DNA from: Actinomycetes bacterium
GTDB taxonomy: Bacteria; Actinomycetota; Actinomycetes; Nanopelagicales; Nanopelagicaceae
Length of the DNA stretch: 35,422 bases
Assembly: GCA_025360085.1 (NCBI GenBank)
Contig: JANYCW010000036.1
Location: forward strand, 1 to 35,422
Reading direction: 5' to 3'
Part shown: positions 23,032 through 32,143 of the stretch, piece after piece
Numbering within the stretch: position 1 is the stretch's first letter
Layout of the letters: every line of letters starts with the position of its first letter
Translations under genes and position numbers: made by a program
The notes under the pieces: generated by a model
Told to the model about the DNA's origin: nothing
Databases searched by the model: none
The model's input: only the letters and a program-made list of their open reading frames with translations

Positions 23032-24423
23032 TTAAAGCGCTTTAAGCGCTGAAACGACCTTGGTCAGCGAAGCCTTGGCGTCGCCAAACAAAAGCATCGT
23101 CTTTGGATCATACAAAAGTTCATTTTCGATTCCAGCAAAACCCGGTCGCATCGATCGTTTTAAGAAGATGACGTTAGCGGCATTGGCAACTTTGAGAATG
23201 GGCATTCCATAGATTGGACAGCCCGGTGTATTTTCGGCAGCCGGATTAACCACGTCATTTGCGCCAATAACGATTGCTACATCGGTCTGGCTAAACGTTG
23301 GATTAATCTCATCCATCTCTTCTAATTGGTCATAAGGAACATTTGCTTCGGCAAGTAAAACATTCATGTGACCGGGCATGCGACCAGCAACTGGGTGAAT
23401 GCCGTATGCGACATCGATTCCCTTAGCAATCATTAAATCAGCTAACTCGCGCACCGTATGTTGTGCTTGAGCAACGGCTAAACCAAAGCCCGGCACTATC
23501 ACAACACGACGCGCATAGTTAAGCAGGATTGCAACATCTTCTGGTGAGCCCGAACGAACTGGGCGCACTTCAGCTGAATCAGAGGCAGCCTGTGGCTTTG
23601 CGGTAAATGCGCCAAATAAAGTTCCAAATAATGAACGACCCATTGCCTCGGCCATTAAACGTGTCAAAATTGTTCCTGAAGCTCCAACGAGAGTTCCTGC
23701 AATGATCAAGAGAACTGAATCAAGGACATACCCACTTGCCGCAACTGTTAAACCTGTAAATGCATTTAAGAGCGAGATGACAATTGGTACATCTGCGCCA
23801 CCAACTGGCAGCACAAAGAGCACGCCAAATAAAAGTGAGAGTCCGGCGAGCACAAGTAATGGTGTGGTGCCAAGTGCTGAAACAACCCAACCACCGACAC
23901 CGATAACGCTGACCAAAGTGGCGGCAATGATGAATCGACCCGCTGGGAAGATAACTGGTCGAGTTGTCATGAGTTCTTGTAACTTCATAAAAGTAATAAT
24001 CGAGCCACTAAATGAAACACAGCCGACAATGACCGTAAATACCGTAAAAATAACTTCGGCTGTTGTGGCTTCGGCCCCTAGGTGAAGATATTCAACGATT
24101 GCAACGAGGGCTGCTGCGCCTCCGCCAACACCGTTAAATAGAGCCACAAGTTGTGGCATCTGTGTCATCTGAACTTTGCGCGCAGCAGGTACTCCGATTG
24201 CTAAACCAATTGCTATCGCACCGAGAATCCAGCCAAGGTTATTTAAGGGCAGCGATGAGCCAGGGTTGGCATAAAAGAAGACAACGATCGTTGCTAAACT
24301 TGCACCGAAGGCACCGATTAAGTTTCCGCGACGTGCAGTTTTTGGATGCGAAAGACCTTTAAGGGCCAAGATAAATGCGACGCCAGCGGCAAGGCCGATG
24401 AGGTCGTACAGAGTGCGGCTCAT
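23032..24423 (-). CDS. pntB: NAD(P) transhydrogenase subunit beta (PntB)
   Basis: A 463-residue inner-membrane subunit that binds NADP(H) and, with PntA, couples proton entry to hydride transfer from NADH to NADP+. About nine TM helices occupy residues 1-260. Domain III (about 285-463) has GFGLAVAQAQHTVREL, GIHPVAGRMPGHMNVLLAEA and GANDVVNPAAENTPGCPIYGMP, the NADP-site motifs. The ATG overlaps the stop of the preceding pntAB gene by 4 nt (ATGA). It is the last gene of argF-pntAA-pntAB-pntB. Confidence 0.97.
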   Translation of the reverse strand: MSRTLYDLIGLAAGVAFILALKGLSHPKTARRGNLIGAFGASLATIVVFFYANPGSSLPLNNLGWILGAIAIGLAIGVPAARKVQMTQMPQLVALFNGVGGGAAALVAIVEYLHLGAEATTAEVIFTVFTVIVGCVSFSGSIITFMKLQELMTTRPVIFPAGRFIIAATLVSVIGVGGWVVSALGTTPLLVLAGLSLLFGVLFVLPVGGADVPIVISLLNAFTGLTVAASGYVLDSVLLIIAGTLVGASGTILTRLMAEAMGRSLFGTLFGAFTAKPQAASDSAEVRPVRSGSPEDVAILLNYARRVVIVPGFGLAVAQAQHTVRELADLMIAKGIDVAYGIHPVAGRMPGHMNVLLAEANVPYDQLEEMDEINPTFSQTDVAIVIGANDVVNPAAENTPGCPIYGMPILKVANAANVIFLKRSMRPGFAGIENELLYDPKTMLLFGDAKASLTKVVSALKAL

Positions 24424-24701
24424 TTCTTTTTCCCTTTGAACATTTCAAGCATTCGATCAGTGACTACAAAGCCACCGACCATGTTGATAGTTGCTAAGAC
24501 AATCGCTGTAACTGCAAGACCGAGTTCGAGATTTGTAGAACTGTGATCTGCCACGATGATTGCACCCACCAAAATCACTCCGTGGATTGCATTAGCGCCA
24601 GACATCAGCGGAGTATGCAATGTCGATGAAACTTTAGATACGACTTCAAAACCAACAAAAACAGCTAGAACGAAGATTGAAACAATCGCCATCGGCTCCA
24701 T
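24420..24701 (-). CDS. pntAB: NAD(P) transhydrogenase subunit alpha, part 2 (PntAB)
   Basis: A 93-residue subunit with three TM helices (about residues 3-22, 33-52 and 58-82) forming the membrane half of the alpha subunit in the split three-gene transhydrogenase. VSKVSSTLHTPLMSGANAIHGVI is the conserved block. ATG follows the pntAA stop immediately (TAAATG), and the SD GGAGG is within the last codons of pntAA, while it overlaps pntB by 4 nt. Such coupling ensures equal amounts of the three subunits. Confidence 0.96.
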   Translation of the reverse strand: MEPMAIVSIFVLAVFVGFEVVSKVSSTLHTPLMSGANAIHGVILVGAIIVADHSSTNLELGLAVTAIVLATINMVGGFVVTDRMLEMFKGKKK

Positions 24702-25829
24702 TTACTTACCTCCCGCATTTCTACGCGATCCGCCATGAGTGACGGCGGCTCCATTTATAATTTCATCCTCGAAGTTAATATTAAAAGCCACGGATGCATC
24801 CTCTGTTGCCGCGATTGTTATGAGAGTTAATAGATTGACTACGTTGCGTGAATACAAGAACGATGCATGGAATGGAAGTTGGCTTGGGACATCTTTACCG
24901 CCCCATATACGAACACCAGTTGATGTTGTAATGATTTCGCCAGGCTTTGATCCTTCAACGTTTCCACCAGTTTCAGCGGCAAGGTCAATAATAATTGTGC
25001 CCGGCGCCATTGAATCCACCATCGTTTGTGTCATCAAACGCGGTGCTTGGCGACCAGGCACCGCCGCCGTTGTTATGACCACATGTGATTTGGCAATGTA
25101 AGGAGTCAGCAACGCCTGTTGTTGTGCGGCACGATCTTGTGTCATCTCGCGCGCATAACCGCCAGCACCTTCCAAAGCTTCAAGTTCGAGTTCGATGAAA
25201 GCGGCACCCATCGAGCGAACCTCATCGGCAGAAGCCGGACGAACATCGTATGCCGAAACAACGGCGCCTAATCTGCGCGCTGTTGCAATTGCTTGAAGGC
25301 CTGCAACTCCTGCGCCCAGAACTAAAACTTGCGCTGGAGTAACTGTGCCTGCGGCCGTCATGAGCATTGGGAAAAATCGTGGCGATAATTCGGCCCCAAC
25401 TAATGCGGCGCGATAACCTGCACACAAGGCTTGAGATGAAAGCGCATCCATGGACTGTGCTCGCGAAATTCTTGGCACTAATTCAAGAGAGAAGGCAGTA
25501 ACACCAGCCGCTGCCGCTGCGTCAATTGATTCAATGGCGGTAACAGGCGACATGAAACTAATGGTTACGGCGCCATTTTTTAATGTCTTGATTTGAGCTG
25601 GAGTTAAAGGTTGGACAGAAAGTACGGCATCAGCTTTAGTGAGAACTTCCGAGGTAGAAATCGATGCACCAGCCTTGGTGTACTCAGCATCCGTTGCTTG
25701 CGAATTAACTCCAGCGCCAGATTCGATGACAACATCGAAACCTAGTCGCTTTAGTTTATTTATGATGTCGGGAACAAGGGCTACACGCTTTTCGCCCTCA
25801 CGAATTTCTTTTGGAATGGCAATAAGCAT
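24702..25829 (-). CDS. pntAA: NAD(P) transhydrogenase subunit alpha, part 1 (PntAA)
   Basis: A 375-residue soluble subunit of the proton-translocating transhydrogenase. It begins MLIAIPKEIREGEKRVALVPD, the conserved N-terminus shared with alanine dehydrogenase. The NAD-binding Rossmann fold has GAGVAGLQAIATARRLGA and DVRPASADEVRSMGA. The segment TQDRAAQQQALLTPYIAKSHVVITTA is also family-specific and separates it from alanine dehydrogenase. It starts 10 nt after the argF stop, so it appears to be cotranscribed with argF. Confidence 0.96.
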   Translation of the reverse strand: MLIAIPKEIREGEKRVALVPDIINKLKRLGFDVVIESGAGVNSQATDAEYTKAGASISTSEVLTKADAVLSVQPLTPAQIKTLKNGAVTISFMSPVTAIESIDAAAAAGVTAFSLELVPRISRAQSMDALSSQALCAGYRAALVGAELSPRFFPMLMTAAGTVTPAQVLVLGAGVAGLQAIATARRLGAVVSAYDVRPASADEVRSMGAAFIELELEALEGAGGYAREMTQDRAAQQQALLTPYIAKSHVVITTAAVPGRQAPRLMTQTMVDSMAPGTIIIDLAAETGGNVEGSKPGEIITTSTGVRIWGGKDVPSQLPFHASFLYSRNVVNLLTLITIAATEDASVAFNINFEDEIINGAAVTHGGSRRNAGGK

Positions 25830-25839
25830 GCGCTACATA

Positions 25840-26784
25840 CTAGTGGCTGGAGCCTTTCAGGTCACCTCTGACAAGGTGGTAGACAAGCGATTGAATTGTT
25901 GTACGTCGATGATATGCCTCACGCCAGACAATAGATTTTGTTCCATCAATCACCGTCGCTTCTACTTCTTCACCACGGTGCGCAGGCAAACAATGCATAA
26001 ACACCGAATCACTCTGCGTCAGCGCCATTAAATCTTCTGTGACAGCAAAGGGGGAGAGTGCTACCACCTTCTCTTCACGTTCGTCTTGCGAATCTCCCAT
26101 AGACATCCATACATCGGTATATAAAACACTCGCATCTTTGGCTGCAGCGTGTGGATCATGAATAATTTCGACTCGGCCACCACTTTGACGAGCAATGGTA
26201 TGTGCGACTTCAATGACATGTGGATCAGGTGCCCACTTACCAGTTGGCGTTGCGGCAACTACATGTGCACCCATGATTGCACCCATGATCAACCAAGCAT
26301 GCGACATATTATTTCCATCGCCAAGGTAAACAAATTTGCGACCTGAAATATCTTTTCCGAACTGTTCTCGAATAGTTAACCAGTCCGCTAATAACTGTGT
26401 TGGATGATCAAAGTCGGTCAATGCATTGATAACTGGAATCGTTGCATGAGCACCTAGCTCATCAACATCTGCTTGATCATAAGTTCGAATAATGAGTGCT
26501 TTACAATATTGACTAATAATTCGAGCCGTGTCGGCAATCGACTCTCCACGTCCTAATTGCAGTTCATCCCCTCGAATAAAAATGGGGGTCCCACCCAAAT
26601 GGGCAATTGCCGACTCAGAGGATAATCGGGTTCGAGTAGAAGGCTTAGTCATATAAATTGCTACTGACTGATGAGCTAACGCAGTACTCGATCGAAGTGG
26701 ATTAGCCGCGAAAGCAGCTGCTGTATCAAGGAGGAGCTCCACATCGGCCCTGCTGAGATCTTGTGTACGTAGTAGGTCCTTCAT
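25840..26784 (-). CDS. argF: Ornithine carbamoyltransferase
   Basis: A 314-residue enzyme joining carbamoyl phosphate and ornithine to citrulline in arginine synthesis. STRTR at 49-53 binds carbamoyl phosphate, HPTQ lies in NALTDFDHPTQLLADW, and the substrate-site HCLPAHRG is near residue 262. All are intact. No other arginine gene is adjacent. It leads the minus-strand set argF-pntAA-pntAB-pntB instead. No SD precedes the ATG. TAGAAT (minus strand, 26796-26791) ends 6 nt before it, pointing to a leaderless transcript. Confidence 0.95.
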   Translation of the reverse strand: MKDLLRTQDLSRADVELLLDTAAAFAANPLRSSTALAHQSVAIYMTKPSTRTRLSSESAIAHLGGTPIFIRGDELQLGRGESIADTARIISQYCKALIIRTYDQADVDELGAHATIPVINALTDFDHPTQLLADWLTIREQFGKDISGRKFVYLGDGNNMSHAWLIMGAIMGAHVVAATPTGKWAPDPHVIEVAHTIARQSGGRVEIIHDPHAAAKDASVLYTDVWMSMGDSQDEREEKVVALSPFAVTEDLMALTQSDSVFMHCLPAHRGEEVEATVIDGTKSIVWREAYHRRTTIQSLVYHLVRGDLKGSSH

Positions 26785-26837
26785 TTGCGAATTCTATCCG
26801 CAAATTCACCGAAGCCGAAGGTATTCTTATCCACCTC
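26783..26837. promoter_or_regulatory. Divergent leaderless promoter region between argF and DUF3039
   Basis: Minus strand: TAGAAT is 6 nt from the argF ATG, a good -10 for leaderless transcription. Plus strand: TATTCT (26822-26827) ends 10 nt before the DUF3039 ATG, also leaving almost no leader. An inverted repeat ATTTGCG (26783-26789) and CGCAAAT (26799-26805) overlaps the argF start and -10, so it could be an operator. It does not match the usual ARG-box pattern. Confidence 0.45.
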
Positions 26838-27107
26838 ATGGGAATCTTTCGAAAAAATCCGTTAGAGACGGAATCAGATCTCGATCTTTTAACTCGACCT
26901 ATTCTGGAAGAAGATGATGGCGGGCACGATCGTTTTGCACACTATGTGAAGAAAGATAAAATCGTTGAATCTGCCGTCACGGGAAAGTCTGTACGGGCTT
27001 TATGTGGCAAAATTTGGACGCCATCACGAGATCCCGAAAAATATCCTATCTGCCCTACATGTAAAGAGATTCACGCGGGTCTGAAAAAAGAGCCTGAAGA
27101 TAAATAA
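26838..27107 (+). CDS. DUF3039 family protein
   Basis: An 89-residue protein. RFAHYVKKDKIVESAVTGKSVRALCGKIWTP and CPTCKEIHAGL are the DUF3039 signature, with three Cys (LCGK and CPTC) that could bind zinc. The family is a small conserved actinobacterial one of unknown function. An upstream in-frame start at 26763 would overlap argF, so ATG 26838 (MGIFRKNPLETES) is chosen. It has no SD and probably is leaderless. The stop lies 2 nt before the GH18 gene. Confidence 0.9.
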   Translation: MGIFRKNPLETESDLDLLTRPILEEDDGGHDRFAHYVKKDKIVESAVTGKSVRALCGKIWTPSRDPEKYPICPTCKEIHAGLKKEPEDK

Positions 27108-27109
27108 TA

Positions 27110-28963
27110 ATGAAGCGTAAGTTTCGTTCAGCTTCTCTAATCGCCCTAGCATTAACAATCACTATGTCTTTCTCGGCACGTGCCGCAGAAATTCAACCTC
27201 GCCCAATTCTCAGTGGATGGATTCCTTACTATTCAGTTAAGACAATTATTCCCTTCATTAAGAAGACACCGTCCACCGTGACACCGGTAACTGGCGCACC
27301 TGTTACGTGTGAGCCAAACGAGTATTCGCCGGAAGATATTTCGATTCTTAATAATTCATATCTATTTACAAATAGAGACCTTCTAAAAGAAGTCATGCCA
27401 TTTTGGTACACGCTTAAAAGCCCAACGGTGGTTCGTGATGACTATACGACCGCTAATCCATCCTGGCCCATTGCCGACACTTTGTGCTTAATGCGAAAGT
27501 CGGGGTTAAAAATTATTCCGACAATTACTGACGGCACAGATAAGTTAGTTCTTTCTGGATTCTTAGCGAAAGCTGAAACTCGTACCACGATTGTTAAATC
27601 AATTGTGGACTTAGTTAAGAAAAATGGCTTCGATGGTATTGATTTAGACTTTGAGGGTTTTGCCTTTGTTGATGGCAATACAACTTGGGCAAAGACAGCC
27701 CCTAACTGGATTTTATTTGTACGAGAGTTAAGTGACCAATTGCATTTATCTCAAAAACTCTTATCAATAACAACGCCCTATGCTTTCAATCCCGCTGAAA
27801 GTTTAAAGGGTTACACCGTCTATTCATGGGCAGATATCGCATCCAGCATCGATCGCCTACGAATCATGACGTATGACTACTCAGTTGCAAAACCTGGTCC
27901 AATAGGTCCAATTAACTGGACTGAAAAAACTTTGCAGTATGCAATCAGCATTATGCCCGCGTCGAAAGTTTATGTGGGTCTTCCGGGTTATGGTCGCGAT
28001 TGGATTACCGCGATAGTGGGTATGTGCCCCGAATCTGCACCGCCTGGATTAACAATGTCAGCGAAGGCGGCAACTTTTAAGATGAACTATGCATATGCTA
28101 AAGCCGCGATTGACCAGGGGATTCCAGTGTTTGATGAAAAGAATAGTGAAATGACGTATTCCTACGTAAAGGTTTTTAATGGGTTAACGGTTAAAGGCGC
28201 TCCAACTTCTTGCAGCGTTTGGCGCACGGTGTGGTTTCAAAATGAGCGAAGTTTTACAGAGCGCATGAACTTAGTGGCAAAGTATCGGCTCGGAGGCGCA
28301 GCGCTTTGGACGCTTGGAATGGAAGACTCAACGGCAACGACGGCAATGCGAAATGTTGCCCTTGCAATTGCTCCAGATGAAGTTATAAGTGGGCTGACGT
28401 TAGAAACGACTGGTGGAACCGGAATTTATTTCGGCGATGTATTTACGCTTAAAGGATTATTGACGCTAAAAGATTTGACCTCGCTGGCTGGCTTAGCCGT
28501 CAATATTGAGATTAAACGCGTAAATGAAACGGCATGGGTCAAAATTGCAGAGTCAGTTACCGCCGTCGATGGAAGCATTTCTGTTCCCATAACTCTTGGT
28601 TCAAGTTCAGCGCTTCGAATAACTACTGAAGGAACTTGGGAGCGCGCAGCGTCAACTAGTCCTCAGTCCGATGTGACTCTCCTGTCAAAAATCATGCTAG
28701 CTCGTCCAACTAGTGTTAAACATGGCAAACAAATTATTATAAGCGGCGCGCTTTTGCCTCAAGCTTTGGGACAAAATGTCACACTTCAAAAATTAACCAA
28801 TGGCAAATGGCTCAATGTAAGTATCGGAGATGCTACAGACGCTGAGGGCTTATTTGTTATTAGTACTGTAGAAAATAAGCGCGGCGTTGTAACAATGCGT
28901 GTTCAGATTACTGGTACACCGATAACAGTTACCTCAAAAGAATTTTCCGTTGTCGTGCGCTAA
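27110..28963 (+). CDS. Exported GH18-type glycoside hydrolase
   Basis: A 617-residue protein. A Sec signal peptide (about residues 1-25, hydrophobic core [12 protein letters not shown], cleavage near ARA-AE) precedes a GH18 TIM-barrel. The catalytic motif DGIDLDFE (175-182, Glu182 as acid) is intact, and RIMTYDYS and [10 protein letters not shown] are typical blocks. Such YaaH/SleL-like enzymes cleave GlcNAc-containing cell-wall or chitin-type glycans. Beta-rich Ig/Fn3-like repeats follow (about 425-617). The ATG is 2 nt after the DUF3039 stop and the stop is 2 nt before clpS, so translation is coupled. Confidence 0.9.
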   Translation: MKRKFRSASLIALALTITMSFSARAAEIQPRPILSGWIPYYSVKTIIPFIKKTPSTVTPVTGAPVTCEPNEYSPEDISILNNSYLFTNRDLLKEVMPFWYTLKSPTVVRDDYTTANPSWPIADTLCLMRKSGLKIIPTITDGTDKLVLSGFLAKAETRTTIVKSIVDLVKKNGFDGIDLDFEGFAFVDGNTTWAKTAPNWILFVRELSDQLHLSQKLLSITTPYAFNPAESLKGYTVYSWADIASSIDRLRIMTYDYSVAKPGPIGPINWTEKTLQYAISIMPASKVYVGLPGYGRDWITAIVGMCPESAPPGLTMSAKAATFKMNYAYAKAAIDQGIPVFDEKNSEMTYSYVKVFNGLTVKGAPTSCSVWRTVWFQNERSFTERMNLVAKYRLGGAALWTLGMEDSTATTAMRNVALAIAPDEVISGLTLETTGGTGIYFGDVFTLKGLLTLKDLTSLAGLAVNIEIKRVNETAWVKIAESVTAVDGSISVPITLGSSSALRITTEGTWERAASTSPQSDVTLLSKIMLARPTSVKHGKQIIISGALLPQALGQNVTLQKLTNGKWLNVSIGDATDAEGLFVISTVENKRGVVTMRVQITGTPITVTSKEFSVVVR

Positions 28964-28965
28964 AA

Positions 28966-29274
28966 ATGGTAACAACTAAGGAAACAACTGACGAAAAAGT
29001 TGATGCGGCGATTAAGGAGATTTTCAGCAGTGACAAACCATGGGTCACGATTGTCTGGGATGATCCAGTAAATTTAATGTCATATGTGACATATGTTTTC
29101 ATGGAGTTATTCAGGTTTCCACGGGAAAAAGCCAATGAACTGATGATGAAAGTTCATACCGAAGGTAGAGCAGTTGTTTCCACTGGCAGTCGTGAAGAGA
29201 TGGAACATGATGTTGCTCGGCTTCATGAATACGGATTATGGGCAACGGTGCAACACGGAGAATCTAGTTCATGA
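28966..29274 (+). CDS. clpS: ATP-dependent Clp protease adaptor ClpS
   Basis: A 102-residue adaptor that delivers N-degron substrates to the ClpA/ClpC-ClpP protease. [21 protein letters not shown] and the helices with [16 protein letters not shown] are the ClpS fold. The N-terminal flexible segment is normal. It overlaps the DUF2017 gene by 4 nt (ATGA), the usual actinobacterial pairing. The host ClpC and ClpP genes are not in the window. Confidence 0.95.
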   Translation: MVTTKETTDEKVDAAIKEIFSSDKPWVTIVWDDPVNLMSYVTYVFMELFRFPREKANELMMKVHTEGRAVVSTGSREEMEHDVARLHEYGLWATVQHGESSS

Positions 29275-29846
29275 ATGAAAAATCGCTAGAGGCGCAGTCG
29301 GGCTTCCATCGCCACGGAAATCTGGCCTACGTTTCTAATTTTTCAGAATCTGAGTGCGAGATTTTAATTAATTTAGTTGGACAGATATTGGAACTTTTGG
29401 GGGAGCGCAGAGATAACCATGGTGACGATTTACTTGCCGCAATGATAGGAATTACCAGTCATGATTCGCCACCTGATGACGATGTTTTACTTCGGTTACT
29501 ACCAAATGCTTATGCCGATCAAGTAGATGCATCTGAGTTTCGAAGGTACACAGAATCGACGTTACGAGCCAAGAAAACCGCAAATGCGATGTCAATGCGT
29601 ATCGATTTAAAAAGTTCACCAGATGGTTGTGTTGAAGTCGATCATGAAGGTGCCAATGCGTGGCTAGGTGCGATGAACGATATTCGTTTGGCGTTAGGAG
29701 TACGCCTGAACGTTCAAGGAAAATCCCGTGACGATTTAGAAATTCTAGGACCGGATGACCCTCTGCGCGGTGTTTATGCCGTTTATAGTTGGCTAGGTTG
29801 GTTGCAAGAGAGTTTAATTCTTGCCCTCATGGATGAGAGGCTTTAG
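29271..29846 (+). CDS. DUF2017 family protein
   Basis: A 191-residue protein found beside clpS in most actinobacteria. The N-terminal half has [20 protein letters not shown]. The C-terminal part has [16 protein letters not shown] and [21 protein letters not shown], which are the family blocks. It has no signal or TM helix. The molecular role is unknown, but its constant neighbour suggests protein turnover. ATG overlaps the clpS stop. Confidence 0.93.
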   Translation: MNEKSLEAQSGFHRHGNLAYVSNFSESECEILINLVGQILELLGERRDNHGDDLLAAMIGITSHDSPPDDDVLLRLLPNAYADQVDASEFRRYTESTLRAKKTANAMSMRIDLKSSPDGCVEVDHEGANAWLGAMNDIRLALGVRLNVQGKSRDDLEILGPDDPLRGVYAVYSWLGWLQESLILALMDERL

Positions 29847-29876
29847 TTCACTGCGGTGCACGCTAGGATTGCAGAT

Positions 29877-30674
29877 ATGAGTGATGCCCCAATTGGAATC
29901 TTTGATTCCGGCGTAGGTGGACTAACCGTTGCTCGAGCGATATTGGATCAACTTCCAAATGAATCCATTCTCTATATTGGCGATACTGCACGTGGTCCTT
30001 ATGGCCCCCGTCCATTGGCACAAGTAAGAGAATTCGCCCTAGAGAGTTTAGATTTTTTAGTTGGTCAAGGCGTAAAAGCTTTGGTAATTGCCTGCAATAC
30101 GGCTAGTGCTGCGATGCTCAGAGATGCCCGTGAGCGCTACTCAATCCCAGTTATCGAAGTAATTCAGCCCGCAGTTCGCCGTGCAGTTGCTGCAACTCGT
30201 AACTCAAAAATTGGTGTAATCGGTACTCGCGCGACTATCGATTCGGCCGCTTATATAGATGCATTTGCTGCAGCTCCACAGCTAGAAATCACTTCAATCG
30301 CCTGCCCGATGTTCGTTGAGTTCGTTGAACGTGGGGAAACTTCGGGAGAAGAGATAACTATTATTGCTCGTCAATATTTAGCTCCAATAATGAATGCAAA
30401 AGTCGACACATTAGTTTTGGGTTGCACTCATTACCCACTTCTTACCGGAGTTATTTCATATGTTATGGGAGATAGTGTCACATTAGTTTCTAGTGCAGAA
30501 GAGACGGCTAAAGATCTATATCGAACATTGATTGAAAATAATCTCTTACGAAAACAACAGAATTCACGACCAACATATAAATTTTTGGCAACTGGTGATG
30601 CAAAGGCATTTGAGGGCTTGGCTCGACGTTTTCTGGGTCCAGAAGTTGCCCGAGTAGAGCATCAAGATCTCTAG
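29877..30674 (+). CDS. murI: Glutamate racemase
   Basis: A 265-residue enzyme making D-glutamate for peptidoglycan. [26 protein letters not shown] (first catalytic Cys) and GCTHYPLL (second catalytic Cys) are intact. ATG 29877 is preferred: AGGA lies 8 nt upstream, and the residues before it in the longer frame (GTG 29856) are not family-like. rph and rdgB follow, the common actinobacterial order. Confidence 0.97.
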   Translation: MSDAPIGIFDSGVGGLTVARAILDQLPNESILYIGDTARGPYGPRPLAQVREFALESLDFLVGQGVKALVIACNTASAAMLRDARERYSIPVIEVIQPAVRRAVAATRNSKIGVIGTRATIDSAAYIDAFAAAPQLEITSIACPMFVEFVERGETSGEEITIIARQYLAPIMNAKVDTLVLGCTHYPLLTGVISYVMGDSVTLVSSAEETAKDLYRTLIENNLLRKQQNSRPTYKFLATGDAKAFEGLARRFLGPEVARVEHQDL

Positions 30675-30705
30675 AAACTACATAACTAAGTAATAGGAGT
30701 AATAC

Positions 30706-31431
30706 ATGGTGCGCAATGATGGACGTGACGTTAGTGATTTACGTGAAATTAAATTCACCCGTGGTTGGTTAGATCACGCCGAAGGATCGGTATTAGTAGA
30801 GTTCGGTAAAACTCGTGTTTTGTGCGTAGCCTCATTTTCACCCGGTGTCCCACGCTGGCTAAAAGACACCGGTACTGGATGGGTTACATCTGAGTATGCA
30901 ATGTTGCCGCGCGCAACGCACACTCGCTCGGATCGTGAAAGCGTTAAGGGAAAACTTGGTGGACGCACACAGGAAATTTCTCGTCTCGTCGGTCGTTCAC
31001 TTCGTGCAATTGTAAATACAAAAGAGCTAGGTGAAAATACTATTGTTATTGACTGCGATGTTCTTCAGGCAGATGGTGGGACCCGAACCGCTGCAATTAC
31101 TGGTGCTTATGTTGCACTCGTTGATGCAATCAATTGGGCTAAAAAGCAGGGTCACATTAAAGTAACTGCCAATCCGTTAGGTGATTCAGTTGCCGCTGTG
31201 AGCGTCGGAATTATCGATGGGATTCCCATGCTAGATCTTTGTTATGAAGAAGACGTCCGCGCTGGAACCGATATGAATGTCGTCGTTGCCGGCGATGGCC
31301 GCTTTATTGAAGTTCAAGGAACTGCCGAAGGTGAACCTTTTGATCGTGAACTTTTAAATCAGTTGCTGGATTTAGCTGTTTCAGGTTGTAAAGTTTTAAG
31401 TGAACTTCAAAAGCACGTTTTATCCAAGTAG
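30706..31431 (+). CDS. rph: Ribonuclease PH
   Basis: A 241-residue phosphorolytic 3'-5' exoribonuclease that trims tRNA 3' ends. It has [43 protein letters not shown] (the phosphate-site Arg region), [23 protein letters not shown] and [17 protein letters not shown]-type blocks, complete to the end. AGGAG lies 8 nt before ATG. As tRNA genes here (the initiator tRNA) do not encode CCA, 3' trimming and CCA addition would be needed. Confidence 0.97.
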   Translation: MVRNDGRDVSDLREIKFTRGWLDHAEGSVLVEFGKTRVLCVASFSPGVPRWLKDTGTGWVTSEYAMLPRATHTRSDRESVKGKLGGRTQEISRLVGRSLRAIVNTKELGENTIVIDCDVLQADGGTRTAAITGAYVALVDAINWAKKQGHIKVTANPLGDSVAAVSVGIIDGIPMLDLCYEEDVRAGTDMNVVVAGDGRFIEVQGTAEGEPFDRELLNQLLDLAVSGCKVLSELQKHVLSK

Positions 31432-31470
31432 CCCAATGATGAGATATGGGCCGAGTAAATCTTGAAAACT

Positions 31471-32088
31471 ATGCCCAAGAAACTTGTTATTGCAACGCGC
31501 AACCCTGGAAAGATTGTTGAGTTTCGTAGAATTCTCAATGAGCTTTCTGACGGAGCGGTTGAACTCATTGGTACTGATGAATTTCCGGATTTAGTTGACG
31601 TCGAGGAAACTGGAACAACTTTTGCGGAAAATGCGCTACTTAAGGCGAGATATGTGGCAAATGCGACGGGTTTACCCGCGATTGCCGATGATTCGGGTTT
31701 ATGTGTTGACGCTCTCGGCGGCAAACCTGGATTATTTTCTGCTCGGTGGGCGGGTGTGCATGGCAACGATAGGGCGAATGTAGCGAAAGTTTTAGACGAA
31801 CTAGCTGAAGTTGTAGATGCCAAGAGAGACGCCCACTTTATTTGTGTCGCTGCCCTTGTCATGCCCGATGGCCGCGAAGCCCTAGCAGAAGGCCTTTTTC
31901 ACGGAAGAATTCTTCACGAGCCCGTTGGCGAAAATGGCTTTGGATATGACCCGATTTTTTCACCTCAAGGTATGTCGATATCTAGCGCTCAAATGAGTGC
32001 CGAAGAAAAAGATGCCATAAGCCATCGTGGAAAATCTCTGCGTGCAATCGCACCACATGTTATGGAAATGCTTGAAGGCCTGAGGTAG
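31471..32088 (+). CDS. rdgB: Non-canonical purine NTP pyrophosphatase (RdgB/HAM1)
   Basis: A 205-residue enzyme hydrolysing dITP, ITP and XTP to monophosphates, which keeps inosine and xanthosine out of nucleic acids. KLVIATRNPGKIVEF is the N-terminal P-site, ADDSGLCVDALGGKPG carries the catalytic Asp, and GFGYDPIF and SHRGKSLRAI close the fold. ATG 31471 gives the canonical N-terminus; TTG 31462 is a less likely start. No clear SD is present. It follows rph by 39 nt. Confidence 0.95.
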   Translation: MPKKLVIATRNPGKIVEFRRILNELSDGAVELIGTDEFPDLVDVEETGTTFAENALLKARYVANATGLPAIADDSGLCVDALGGKPGLFSARWAGVHGNDRANVAKVLDELAEVVDAKRDAHFICVAALVMPDGREALAEGLFHGRILHEPVGENGFGYDPIFSPQGMSISSAQMSAEEKDAISHRGKSLRAIAPHVMEMLEGLR

Positions 32089-32143
32089 CCTTGGCTTATC
32101 GACGTACGTTATTTGCGTGCGCATCTTTATCCAAGGAGTCATC

